Of a DNA stretch of 64,000 nt, positions 12,212 through 22,357 are shown piece by piece (position 1 is the first letter of the stretch; each line of letters opens with the position of its first letter). The DNA is taken from assembly GCF_021869535.1 (NCBI RefSeq), contig NW_026262659.1, positions 10,106,001 to 10,170,000 on the forward strand, read 5' to 3'. Origin of the DNA: Mytilus californianus. Taxonomy: Eukaryota > Mollusca > Bivalvia > Mytilida > Mytilidae. The notes under the pieces were generated by a model. It worked only from the letters and a program-made list of their open reading frames with translations, was not told where the DNA came from and made no database searches. The position numbers were made by a program, and so were the translations under genes.

Positions 12212-12890
12212 TAAAGTAGTCTATACGTTATGATAGAAAAGTATGTTTGATATTCTGCAATGGACATCTATATAGCTTTAGTAGATACTATCGCAAGTTG
12301 TTATATATGCATTTATGTATGTAAAATGTAAAAGTAATAAAACATAAATACATGTATATATATAATCATAAATTTAACGATTTTTGTCGAGCCTGCGACT
12401 TCTATCGCAGAAAGCTCGACATAAGCATAGTGATCCGGCAGCGGCGGTGTTAACTTACTACTTAAAAGCTTTATATTGAAGAAGGTATAAGACCTGGATG
12501 CTTCATACTTTGCATATAGATGCCTTATGTTATGAAGTTTCCGTCTGTCTTATGTCCATTGTCCTTGACCTCATTTTCATGGTTCAGTGACTACTTGAAG
12601 AAAAAAAACAATTTATGTAATGTTAATTTCTCTCTTATTATGAGTAATATGATAACTATATTTAGTATGTGCTTACCTTGCAAGGTCCTCATGCCTGTCA
12701 GACAGTTTTCATCTGACCTCGACCTCATTTCATGGATCAGTGAACAAGGTTATGAAGTTTCCGTCTGTCTTATGTCCATTGTCCTTGACCTCATTTACAA
12801 TTTGCGATCGTATCTACTAAAGCTATATATAGATGTCCATTGCAGAATATCAAACATGCTTTCCTATCATAACGTATAGACTACTTTAAT
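12212..12890. repeat. Inverted repeat with about 90-bp arms
   Basis: The left arm 12212-12300 (GTCTATACGTTATGATAG, then TGATATTCTGCAATGGACAT) is matched by the right arm 12797-12890 in reverse complement, with a few differences. Between them lies the 3' end of the minus-strand tandem-monomer element, so that element either inserted into, or was captured by, this structure. The terminal part of the right arm is itself duplicated in tandem immediately afterwards. Confidence 0.75.
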
Positions 12891-12989
12891 TATCTAATTA
12901 CTACCACAATTTGGTATTATTATATTTCCTATCATAACGTATAGACTACTTTAATTATCTAATTACTACCACAATTTGATATTAATAAG
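12861..12989. repeat. 65-bp tandem duplication
   Basis: TTCCTATCATAACGTATAGA and the following bases are repeated almost exactly at a 65-bp offset (12861 and 12926). Confidence 0.85.
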
Positions 12990-13054
12990 TATTGTAATTT
13001 TCATTGTTATTAATTAATGTAATGTCAGTATTACAAATCTAATCTTGAATCAAT

Positions 13055-13897
13055 CCTAATCCTATCTTATTACTGGGAAATATTTTTTACAATTTCAAAT
13101 GTGACGTCACTTTGTGTGTTTTTTTAGAATTTCAAATGTGACGCCACTTTGTGCGTTGAGGCTTTGGCTAACTCGGCTGTGTATTTTCATGTGTTGGATT
13201 AAGTTGTTTTATGAAATGTATCCGTTTTTATTCTGTAGTTAGTCCCCACTTCGGTTTTATCATGTTTATCTATTATATAGTCATTTTATAAAATTTACTG
13301 TTTGCAAAATTATAAATTATTCTAAATAATAAGGATGTTCTTGTCCCAGGCAGAAAACCCTGGCCGTGTTAGGCGCAACTTTTTTGAAGTTTTGGTCCTC
13401 GGTGCTCTTCAGCTTTGTACTTGTTTTGGCTTTCAAACTTTTTTCATCTGAGCGTCACTGGTTGGTCTTGTGTGGACGAGACGCACGTCTGGCGTATTGA
13501 ATTTTAAGCCTAGTACCTTTTGTTAGCTATTATTCGTGTGTTTCTTTGTCCTATATGTTCTCCCATTTATTTGTATTGTGGTCCTGTCATGTGATGTTGT
13601 CGTTTTGGTGTTGTGTTTGACGTTGCCATAAAAGCGGGAGGTTTTGCATGCCACAAAACCAGGATCAACCCACCATTTTTTTCTTAAAATGTCCTGTACC
13701 AAGTCAGGAAAATGGCCATTGTTTTATTATAGTTCGTTTCTGTGTGTGTTATATTTTAATGTTGTGTTTTTGTTGTGTCGTTGTTCTCCTCTTATATTTG
13801 ATGCGTTTCCCTCAGTTTTAGTTTGTAACCCGGATTTGTTTTTATCTCTATCGATTTATGAGTTTCGAACAGCGGTATACTACTGTTGCCTTTATTT
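13055..13897 (+). repeat. Right arm of the long inverted repeat, about 843 bp
   Basis: Reverse complement of 8141-8987, starting CCTAATCCTATCTTATTACT and ending GTTGCCTTTATTT. One CRE-like TGACGTCA of the pair seen in the left arm is mutated here to TGACGCCA. It is nested inside the minus-strand HINE-like element, so it inserted after that element. Confidence 0.85.
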
Positions 13898-14527
13898 AAG
13901 TTTTCGTGGTCAAGTCCATATATCAGATGCTATAAGCAATAGGTCTACTATATTTGGTGTACGGAATGATTGTAAGGTGTACATGTCCAACTGGCAGGTG
14001 TCATCTGACCTTGACTGACCTCATTTTCATGGTTCAGTGCTCAGTGTTAAGTTTTTGTGTTTTGGTCTGTTTATCTTAAACTATAAGCATTAAGTCAACT
14101 ATATTTGGTGTATGGAATGATTGTAAGGTGTACATGTATTTCCGGTTTGGTTTATCTGACCTTAGTCTCATTTTCTTGGATCATATTAAGTTTATGTGAT
14201 ACTTGTAGTAAAGCTTTATATTTAGGACTATCAACATAAAATCAATGATCAGTAAAGCAAGCGAGACATTTCAGCGTGTGCACTCTTGTTAACATAATTA
14301 CTGTGCTTATTCAGTACGCTTTGCCTAGCACAATAACAATAGCTAAATAAGTTTTACCAAACTGCAGTTGGAAACACCTCTACAAACTGGTCAATTGGTG
14401 AAACATTTTAGCTCATTGCTTTAGTGAAAGGTTGTTAATATGCAATGGAAAACCTAATGCTTTCCATCCATATTTAGTATGTCTGTTTGTTTTGTCCACA
14501 CATTGTTGTCAATATAATGGAATATTA

Positions 14528-14730
14528 TGCGACTGTCATATAAGTGAGAGGTTTAGCTAGCTATAAAACCAGGTTTAATCCACAATTTTCTACATCAGAA
14601 AATGTCTGTTCCAAGTCAGGAATATAACAGTTGTTGTCCATTCGTTTGATGTGTTTGAGCTTTTGATTTTGCCTTTCGATTAGGGACTTTCCGTTTTGAA
14701 TTTTCCTGGGAGTTTGTTATTTTTGTTATT
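14528..14730 (+). repeat. Dispersed repeat, copy 1
   Basis: Landmarks are GCGACTGTCATATAAGTGAG, TTTAGCTAGCTATAAAACCA, AAGTCAGGAATATAACAGTT and GATTAGGGACTTTCCGTTTT. The same string of landmarks appears in reverse complement at 20165-20400 and in part at 16050-16225. It is non-coding. Confidence 0.65.
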
Positions 14731-14924
14731 TTACTTTTTATGTACTGTCTGCGTCAAGAAATTAAAATAAAATAATCACCTACATTGTACTTTATTATAA
14801 GGAACACTGGTTTAAAAAATGTTGACTTGGATATTTAAGTCTCTATCTTATTGACATTTTATAAGTTATTAGTTCTAAACATTGTTTTATTGTTTTATTT
14901 TAATATAAAATATAAAAAAAAAAA

Positions 14925-15068
14925 CTAAAGGCAGCACCACGAACCTCACCAAAATTGTTATCAATAATTTATTGTTCTGTTTTCCAACAAAACGTTGTTG
15001 AGTAATTCTAATTTGGATATTTTTGGAAATTGGTGACTTTTTGGTGGGGTTCGGGGTGCTGCCTTTAG
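14925..15068. mobile_element. 144-bp palindromic MITE
   Basis: The left end CTAAAGGCAGCACCACGAAC is mirrored by the right end, whose reverse complement reads CTAAAGGCAGCACCCCGAAC. Inverted arms are about 30 bp with two mismatches. If TA is the duplicated target, the element proper begins AAGGCAGC and ends GCTGCCTT. The interior has no coding capacity. The AAGGCAG terminus is also found near the ends of the THAP-transposase units. Confidence 0.75.
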
Positions 15069-16634
15069 TTTTTTATGTACGTAGTGCTCTGTTAACTTGT
15101 TTCTTTTCGTTGACTTTCGTTCTTTGACATGATGCTCTCAATTTTTCTTAAATTTTTAAGTTCCTTGGAATCTTCCGCCTCTTCAATGTAACTCTTTTCA
15201 CACAGAAGAGCAAATGCACATAGCCTTTCACATGTTACAAGTGATAAAAAAAAAGGGCTGTGTTCGTGTTGCTCAGTCTTTAGTTTTCAATGTTGTGCTT
15301 TGTTAACTGTTATTTGGTCGTTTATCATTTTGTGCCATGGTATTGTCATTTTGTTTTCGACTTGTGAGACAATTTGAATTAAAAAAGACATCAGATTCTC
15401 GAACAGTTTTGCTTATTGTGTTAAAAAATGCTGCAAAACGACAATCTTTTTTTCCAATTATAAAGTACCTAAATAACATATTTACTAGAAATGCTATATG
15501 ACAGAAATCCAGTGGTATTCTTGACATAATATCTAGAAAAGAAGTGAAACTTGTTCTTTCCGTGTTTCATTTCCAGAAATTTATAAGATACTTATTTGGC
15601 ACAGCTTTGACATTTTCAAGACTAGCGTTGGGCTAACAAAATTATAAACCTGGTATCTGTGATGAGTTTTTATTTACTTATCAAACAAATACGGGAATGT
15701 TCGTCTTGTTCGTGTAGTATTTATGATGTCATATTTTGATGGAAATCAATAACGTCATTGAACAATACGACGGAAATTACTGATTTTCGAAAGACTTGAA
15801 TAATAGTTGAAATATGTGTGTTTTCTCAGGGTAAATCTAAGGTATGGTGGGTAAGTTGAATTTCCAATCTAATGATAATCATTCGGTGGATTAAAGAGAA
15901 TTTAGTCACATAGAAATCATTTTAAGACAATGCCCATACATAAAAATGCATGATTAGTAACACTCTTCTGTAATGTTTTTTTTTTCTTCTATCAGAGATG
16001 ATATTCCAATAAGAAAACAAATACAAGTCAAAAGTAAAATAACAAAAATACCAAACTTCAAGGAAAATTCAAAACGGAAAGTCCTTTATCGTTTTAACGG
16101 CAAAATTAAAAGCTCAAACATATCAAAAGAATGGAAAACAACTGACAAATTCCTGACTTGGTAAAGTCATTTTCTTATGTAGAAAATGATAGATTAAACC
16201 TGGTTTTATAGCTAGCTAAATAATAAATTTTTCAAATGCGGATATAAAACTTCTAAGCGAACAATTTCATTCCAAATTCACTCTTTATATCCGGTCTGTT
16301 ACACCAGCTTGAATAACTTGACGATTAAACGTTTATTGAATAACTTTTGACGTTGTCATGCTAAATTTAAGTAAGGATTGCTAAATATCTAAGGAAACCT
16401 TTGCATTGGTGAATAATGTGATTAATTATACTTCATGTCAAAATGCCAGATTTTGATTGGTTAATACGAGGGAGACAATTTACTCTATCCCATGGCAAAT
16501 ACTCTATTAAACTTCACGGAGACGCTTGCTCAAGTGTGCGCTTTAATAAATACGGATGATTGTTATGTATAAGACGACATAGTTTATTACTTTGAATTTG
16601 AAATTTAATAGACTTAACATTTAGTATAATAAAT
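15069..16634. other. Intergenic; one repeat fragment at 16050-16225
   Basis: No gene recognised. The 63-codon frame at 15973-16164 overlaps a partial copy of the dispersed repeat seen at 14528-14730 and is not a gene. Confidence 0.4.
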
Positions 16635-16772
16635 TAAATAACACATATCTGACAGGGTGACAGAGCAGATTGTTACCCCTCGAAAAGGCATTGTCAACCT
16701 TGGCTTCGCCTCAGTTGACAATGTTTTCTCGGGGTAACAATCTGCTCTATCACCCTCTCGGCTATGTGTTAT
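16635..16772. mobile_element. Palindromic MITE with about 61-bp arms
   Basis: The left arm (AATAACACATATCTGACAGG, then GCAGATTGTTACCCC and GCATTGTCAAC) and right arm (GTTGACAATG, then GGGGTAACAATCTGC and TATGTGTTATT) are near-perfect reverse complements around a loop of about 12 bp. It could extrude as a long hairpin. No protein is encoded. Confidence 0.75.
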
Positions 16773-17051
16773 TTATATATTATCAATTAACTATTTGATA
16801 TAGGCAAAAACAAATGATGCTGAAGTGTAACAGTTGACAAGTGAATTGTAGAAAAAACACAAGGTAAACATTTCAATTAGCCTCAGTTGACAATGTTTTC
16901 TCGGGGTAACAATCTGCTCTATCACCCTCTCAGCTATGTGTTATTTACATATTATCAATTAACTTTATAATATAGGCAAAAACAAATGATGCTGAAGTGT
17001 AACGGTTGACAAGTGAATTGTAGAAAAAAACACAAGGTAAACATTTCAATT
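16708..17051 (+). repeat. 172-bp tandem duplication including half of the palindrome
   Basis: The 16708-16879 block is repeated at 16880-17051 with few changes (landmarks GCCTCAGTTGACAATG and GGCAAAAACAAATGATGCTG). The right arm of the palindromic MITE is therefore present twice and the left arm once. Confidence 0.9.
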
Positions 17052-18612
17052 ATTTTATTACAACAAACAATCTTAAATTGATGATCAGTTTCTCCTGCAA
17101 CTGTTATATAAAACTAAAACAAGATAACTATTTCTAAAAGGAACTAAAATACATCATGCATGCATGTGTAATGATTTAAGAACTCTATAATGAATGGATA
17201 CAAAATTTAGATGTAAAGAACAAAATTAAACCGTTTTAATGCATCAATTGGAACCAAACATTTGGGTGATACACTTCTTAAGTTCTGGTGTTGAGTCTTA
17301 AGATCAAACTTCAAACAATGCAACGATCTATTTCATAGTAAGATCACAGCAAGTGATTGTTACAGGGGATGCATTTAATGTTAATAAATACAATTCAGTC
17401 TGTAGGCACAAACGTATGAGGCTTATTGTCTAAAGCAACAGAAAGTAGAAAGCTTGAAAATACTGTAAGATATAAACCATAAAAACCTGCATCCAAATCT
17501 ATAGTTAGAACATTTACTATCTGTTTAAACGTAACCAGATATGCTACCGATTCATTATATTCCAACATCAATATATTTTCAACCTATATAAACCACATAT
17601 CTGGTTAAATTGGAAAAATTCTTCGGTCATGAAAGGGTTCTGCTTAAACAGGTTTCACTGTATAAAGATAACTAGAATAATAGAATAAAAATACTAGTAT
17701 GCAAACAGGAGGACTAATGAAACAATAGAAAGGACATCTTACTACTCAATAGGAATGAACAGGGGACTACATCAAATAGGCTTAAACAAATGATTCTTAG
17801 ATAGAAACATTGACAGAGGATTAAGAAAAACAACAAACAAAGGTGATCATTTTATTTTATTACAACAAATAACCTTTATACATGACCAGTTTCTCCTGGA
17901 ACTGTTATATAACACTTAAATAAGATAACTATCTCTAAAAGGAACTGAAATACTTTAAACTTATATTTGAACTAATTTCGGAACCATCATCTTGAAAGGT
18001 CACAGAAAAATATAGGTGATCATTTAATTTTATTACAATAAATACCCTTTATATATGATCAGTTTCTCCTGGAACTGTTATATAACACTAAATTATAATA
18101 ACGATCTCTTTAAGGAACTGAAATACATGAAACTTATATTTATAATAATTTCCTAACCATTATTATGATAGGTCACAGACAATGTTTTGAAACAAATAAT
18201 GCTTTGATTGGTATTCTTAAGTTCTGATATTTTTATGAATGAAGACAACCGAGACAAGCAGTCTGTCGGCACAAATGTTTAAAGCTTATTGTCTAAAGCA
18301 ACAGAATGAAGAAAATACGAAAATACGAAAAAAAAACATAAGCACTTACAATCAAACCAATATTTAGAATATTTTCAAATGTCTAAACAAGTCATGCGTT
18401 TGATTGATTCTGTTCCCCCAACATCAATTTATTTTCAATCTTTATAAACCCCACATATCTGGTTCAACTAAACAAATTATCTGACCGTAAAGATGATTCT
18501 GCTGAAACAGGTTTCATTCTATAAAGATAACTGGAATAGAATAAGAATATGCAAATATGAGAATTAAAGATACCATGGAAAGGACATTTTACTACTAAAT
18601 AGGAATAAACAC
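17050..18612 (+). repeat. Diverged local duplication of a block of about 0.6-0.7 kb
   Basis: About 17050-17770 and 18010-18612 share ordered landmarks: CAGTTTCTCCTG with ACTGTTATATAA, GCTTATTGTCTAAAGCAACA, CCACATATCTGGTT, ACAGGTTTCA, AAAGGACAT and AATAGGAAT. A further partial copy lies at 17842-18012. Identity is visibly lower than in the other duplications here, so this one is older. No coding frame is conserved between copies. Confidence 0.7.
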
Positions 18613-20164
18613 ATTTTATAGCCTTTCCAATTCCTAAAAATAAGTACAGAAAATACTATAGGCATATTTGTTACAATGTCTAACTTTTGAATGACTTAAG
18701 GGGCTCCATACCACACAGGAACATACTTAATCTGTAACCAATCTTCATACTCATTCCCTTGCTCTTTATTTGCCCAAATAATCCCTTTCGGAGAATGTAG
18801 TTAATTGACCATCAAAGTCTTTCAAGAACCATAGGACTATTTTGCTTTTCATAAAGAAAAAGAGATGGAAAATAGATTACAAATAAACAGTAGCTTCAGA
18901 ATTCGTTAATTCATTTAATAGATTGAAAGTTCCAAGAAATATTTGAAGACACTATGATATCTAAGAAGACAAGACAAGATACATTTCCCATATTTTCATT
19001 AAAAACAAAGACGGCAGTTCTAGTAAGGAGTAGCAAATTCAAAGGAGCTAACATATATTTCCTTTCCTTCCTGGTGTGAATTTGAAAACGAAATCTGACA
19101 CAACAATAATACCTCATTAGAAAAGATAAATTAAAAATTTACTTTTAACACTGCAAGATAGATTTGTTCTCTGATGATGAAGTCCAAAAAATAAGAAGAC
19201 TAATTGAATCAAACAGTAAAGGACGAATTGTACAAAATTGGAATAGGAAAATCATAAGAGCTCATTTGACAGATGATATCATAAATGCCCCAAAAGTAGA
19301 TAATAAGTGAGTCTCCTTTGATGATACCTTTTATTTTCGTGTTTGACTTTGACAAAATGTAAAGTAGATGCCCAATTGTATCTCCTGTTAAGAGTCTGGT
19401 AAGTTTCTGTGATTTCAGCTGTTGAGTCGCACTAAGACATTGATAGCTTGGGATATGCAATAAGTATGACAAAACAAATGGAGACAAGGCAAGATGATGA
19501 ATGGAGAATCAAAGTGATCATATATTTTGATGTAGCAGTCAATTTCCACGGAAGATGGTACATAACACCAGGATGATGTATAAATAAAATAACTCATTTT
19601 ATAGAATCAGAAAAGAATACTCGAATAAGAAATGGAAAATCAAATAAGCTATATCAATGAAACATGAATGAATATATCTTTAAATCAAAACATATCCATA
19701 CGAAGAATGCATTCACTTTGAAACTGTTTAAAACTGCATACAAAGTGTCAATAACATCATACCATAACACAACCTAGGAACACAATTCCTGCCTTTTTTC
19801 AAAAATATATCTTCAAATTTCCATGCACCTTAGTAAAACATAACAATCATTAATGGACACAAAACTTTCTAGTTAAGTAAAATAACCTCTAAACAGCCTG
19901 TATTGCTCAACTGGATTGATTCCTATTGCCAGTAATTCTATTTGTAACCCTGTAAAATCTCATTTGGTTCAGAAGAATAAATGTATACAAGATTTCCAGG
20001 TATTTTTAAACATTCATTTCAAAATTGATAAGAATGAAGGCATGATACTGGCTACTGATAAGCCCTGTTTTCAAGCCAAAATCATCCGTTTTCATGCCAA
20101 AATTATTAAAGCAAATTTTAGTAAGCTGAATTTTTCATTCAATATTCTCTTCTAAAAAGTAAAA

Positions 20165-20400
20165 CCACAAAAATACTGAACTCCGAGGAAAATTCAAAAA
20201 GGAAAGTCCCTAATCAAATGGCAAAATCAAAAGCTCAAACACATCAAACGAATGGATAACAACTGTCATATTCCTGACTTGGTACAGGCATTTTCTTTTG
20301 TAGACAATGGTGGATTAAACCTGGTTTTAAAGCTAGCTAAACCTCTCACTTGTATGACAGTCGCATCAAATTCCATTATATTGACAACGATGTGTGAAAA
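20165..20400 (-). repeat. Dispersed repeat, copy 2 (reverse orientation)
   Basis: Reverse complement of the 14528-14730 landmarks: GGAAAGTCCCTAATC, ATTCCTGACTTGGTACAGGC, GGATTAAACCTGGTTTTAAA and CACTTGTATGACAGTCGCAT. Confidence 0.7.
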
Positions 20401-20439
20401 AAACAAACAGACACAATAGGTAAAAATGTCACAAATATG

Positions 20440-20550
20440 GGTACAACAGCAACACGACCCCCACCAAAATCTGGGGGTGATCTCAGGTGCTCCGGATGGG
20501 TAAGCAGATCCTGCTCCACATGTGGCACCCGTCGTGTTGCTCATGTTGCT
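20440..20550 (-). repeat. Dispersed repeat (CCCCACCAAAA / GGTGATCTCAGGTGCTCC family)
   Basis: GGGGGTGATCTCAGGTGCTC and GCAGATCCTGCTCCACATGT identify a repeat with relatives at about 46985-47060 and 49165-49225. On the minus strand it can be read as a short frame beginning MSNTTGATCGAG. That frame recurs in the copies because the repeat recurs, not because a protein is conserved. Confidence 0.65.
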
Positions 20551-20689
20551 AAAATAATGTTTATTAATTTGTCTTTCAAATGACTTTTTTAGGATTTGTT
20601 TTGGAATATTCTTGTCCAAATTCAGTTTTTAAAAAGAAGTTGCACATGATGTGCTAAGCATGCCACACTTGTAATTCAAAGTATTTGAA

Positions 20690-20960
20690 AAAAAAATATG
20701 ATATACAGCAAAACACAGCAACAATTGAATTACAGGCTCCTTACTTGGGACAGGGACATCAAGAATATGGTTGGTTAAAACATGCTTGTAAGCTGAAAAC
20801 CATTATCCTTATCTGGGACAGTGGTGTTACAGCACATCATAATAAACAAACTATTAAAATCAGTTGGCAATGACTCGACTCATTTGATTGGCACAAAACA
20901 CAAATACAAAAGACGCAAAGTACAGATCTAAGAGTACTCTCAGTTACTGAAAGCTAGTTC
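20690..20960 (-). repeat. Fragment of the dispersed repeat found at 41640-42165
   Basis: In reverse orientation it shows CTTGGGACAGGGACAT, AAAGTACAGATCTAAGAGTA and CTGAAAGCTAGTTCA, matching landmarks of the repeat at 41640-42165. Confidence 0.55.
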
Positions 20961-22050
20961 ATAGCTAATTACAACTAAAACATAAATCATGTCCCTTTCA
21001 TATTTTCCAATATTTTTTTCTCCCAAATACAAGTTAAAGAAATTTGCAAACAAGAACTTTATCTTAGAAAAAACAGTAGGAAAAAAAAAGGCACTCTTGT
21101 TCAACTCATTACTGTAAACCTCTGACTTCACATGAGTCATTCTACTAATTCATCCCTGAGAAAAAGTTAAAAAAAGATTTGTTGGAAGAGCAGACAATGT
21201 TCTTGCAATATAGCTTAGGGATAAGATGAAGAATGCCAAGTTTGCAAATAATAAAGGTCACATTTAGCATAATTCTTAATGGATAAAAAATAAACTTTTA
21301 TTCCTAATAGCATGAAAGCATTTGGTCCATTACGGGACTTTTTAAAAAACAAATTGATTTTTTGTATGATGACATGTCTCTGGACATAAATTTGAAAGTA
21401 GATGCAAGCAAGGTGAATTTTGGCCCCTACATGCCAAGTTTAGCAAAAACAGCAGCCATTTCTACCTATAACTTATGATGAGTTCAACGAATGTTGTATA
21501 TACATTTTCTTAGCCATTTTCATTTTTTAACTAGAAAACAGATATGTACTCTTATATGCTCATATTGTATAAACTTTGTTAAAAAGGATTATATCATAAC
21601 AATAGAAAAATATCATTTATATTTCTACATCAGCCAAAACTTTTTGATTACTTGTTAAATTATACTTCAATAAATTCTAAAACCAAATCAACAAATAAAC
21701 ACTACAATTTAAACCAATAAAAATAGCAATGCGGTGATAGAACCGTACATATTTGCAACAAAACTTAAAAACAACTTCAACACATATGAAAAAGGTATAT
21801 CAAGTTAATATGATCTCCATTGCTTCCAATCAATAGAATAAAAATAACTTAATGTTAAATCATGAACAAGTATTTGCTTCAATGATAATTTGCTCCCATA
21901 AACAGTCATGTAATACTATCAATAACTGGAATTCCCTTTGATCCTTTCTCTTAGTAACAAAAGTTTTGTTCTCATTAACTACAATCCTTCACACATTAGT
22001 CAATGCTGTTGTTACTCTTAATAGCTTCACATAATCAAGTCCTAATTGTT

Positions 22051-22202
22051 GTTACTGCAATAACCTCTATATATAAACGTTACTGCAATAACCTCTATAT
22101 ATAAACGTTACTGCAATAACCTCTATATATAAACGTTACTGCAATAACCTCTATATATAAACGTTACTGCAATAACCTCTATATATAAACGTTACTGCAA
22201 TA
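22051..22202 (+). repeat. 28-bp tandem repeat, about 5.4 copies
   Basis: The unit GTTACTGCAATAACCTCTAT plus 8 further bases recurs perfectly with a 28-bp period. The copies are identical, pointing to recent expansion or concerted correction. Confidence 0.95.
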
Positions 22203-22333
22203 ATATATATGTTTATATATGTATATTATCCTTTCTTCTAACTCAATAGACCAGCATGCCATCTGTTGATGACTTAATTGTTATATTTCTGGTAATACAT
22301 TCACCCATATAAAGATGTGAAACTGTGGTAGTT

Positions 22334-22357
22334 TCAATTTTTCCAAATCTTCTGCAG
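22334..22357 (-). CDS. Possible terminal exon of the RRM gene
   Basis: After a TTTTTCAG acceptor, the phase-0 continuation from exon 24655-24758 reads LQKIWKN then stop. It is short and fits only by phase. Other phases stay open longer (for example CRRFGKIETTTVSHLYMGE), so the true 3' end could differ. Confidence 0.3.
   Translation of the reverse strand: MQKIWKN

Larger units (their letters stand above)
12385..14290 (-). mobile_element. HINE/pearl-like element (150-bp monomer subfamily), interrupted
   Basis: Read on the minus strand, the 5' end (14290) has AACAAGAGTGCACACGCTGA and ATGTCTCGC. The 3' end has a GCCGCTGCCGGATCACTATG stretch and a hairpin at 12421-12385 (TGTCGAGC with CTGCGA paired to TCGCAG and GCTCGACA). 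Monomer pieces with TGACCTCATTTTCATGGTTC occur near 12566-12600 and 14010-14040. The middle, about 12860-13905, is foreign: it holds a small tandem duplication and the right arm of the long inverted repeat. Full-length relatives are at 39981-41056 and 53563-54645. Confidence 0.7.
18613..22050. other. Gene-poor stretch with repeat fragments
   Basis: Mostly anonymous AT-rich DNA. A minus-strand open stretch near 19330-19460, ending at a possible AAAAG|GTATCA donor, could be an exon but has no recognisable motif or partner. Repeat fragments are listed separately at 20165-20400, 20440-20550 and 20690-20960. A minus-strand poly(A)-signal-like AATAAA lies near 21297-21302. Confidence 0.35.

Noticed and set aside
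12520-12879. 119-codon plus-strand frame
   Set aside because: Antisense to the 150-bp monomers of a HINE-like element and part of an inverted repeat. No protein motif.
13644-14018. 124-codon plus-strand frame (and its partner at 8111-8350)
   Set aside because: Both are readings of the same dispersed repeat that makes up the long inverted repeat.
19209-19597. Minus-strand frames near 19.2-19.6 kb with a possible donor
   Set aside because: Some exon-like text (KSQKLTRLLTGDTIGHLLYI) but no domain, no matching partner exon and no firm acceptor. Not enough to call.
20266-20619. 117-codon minus-strand frame with a Cys-rich segment
   Set aside because: Made of two dispersed repeats. The Cys run comes from a GTTGCTGTTGTACCC-type string and has no zinc-finger spacing.
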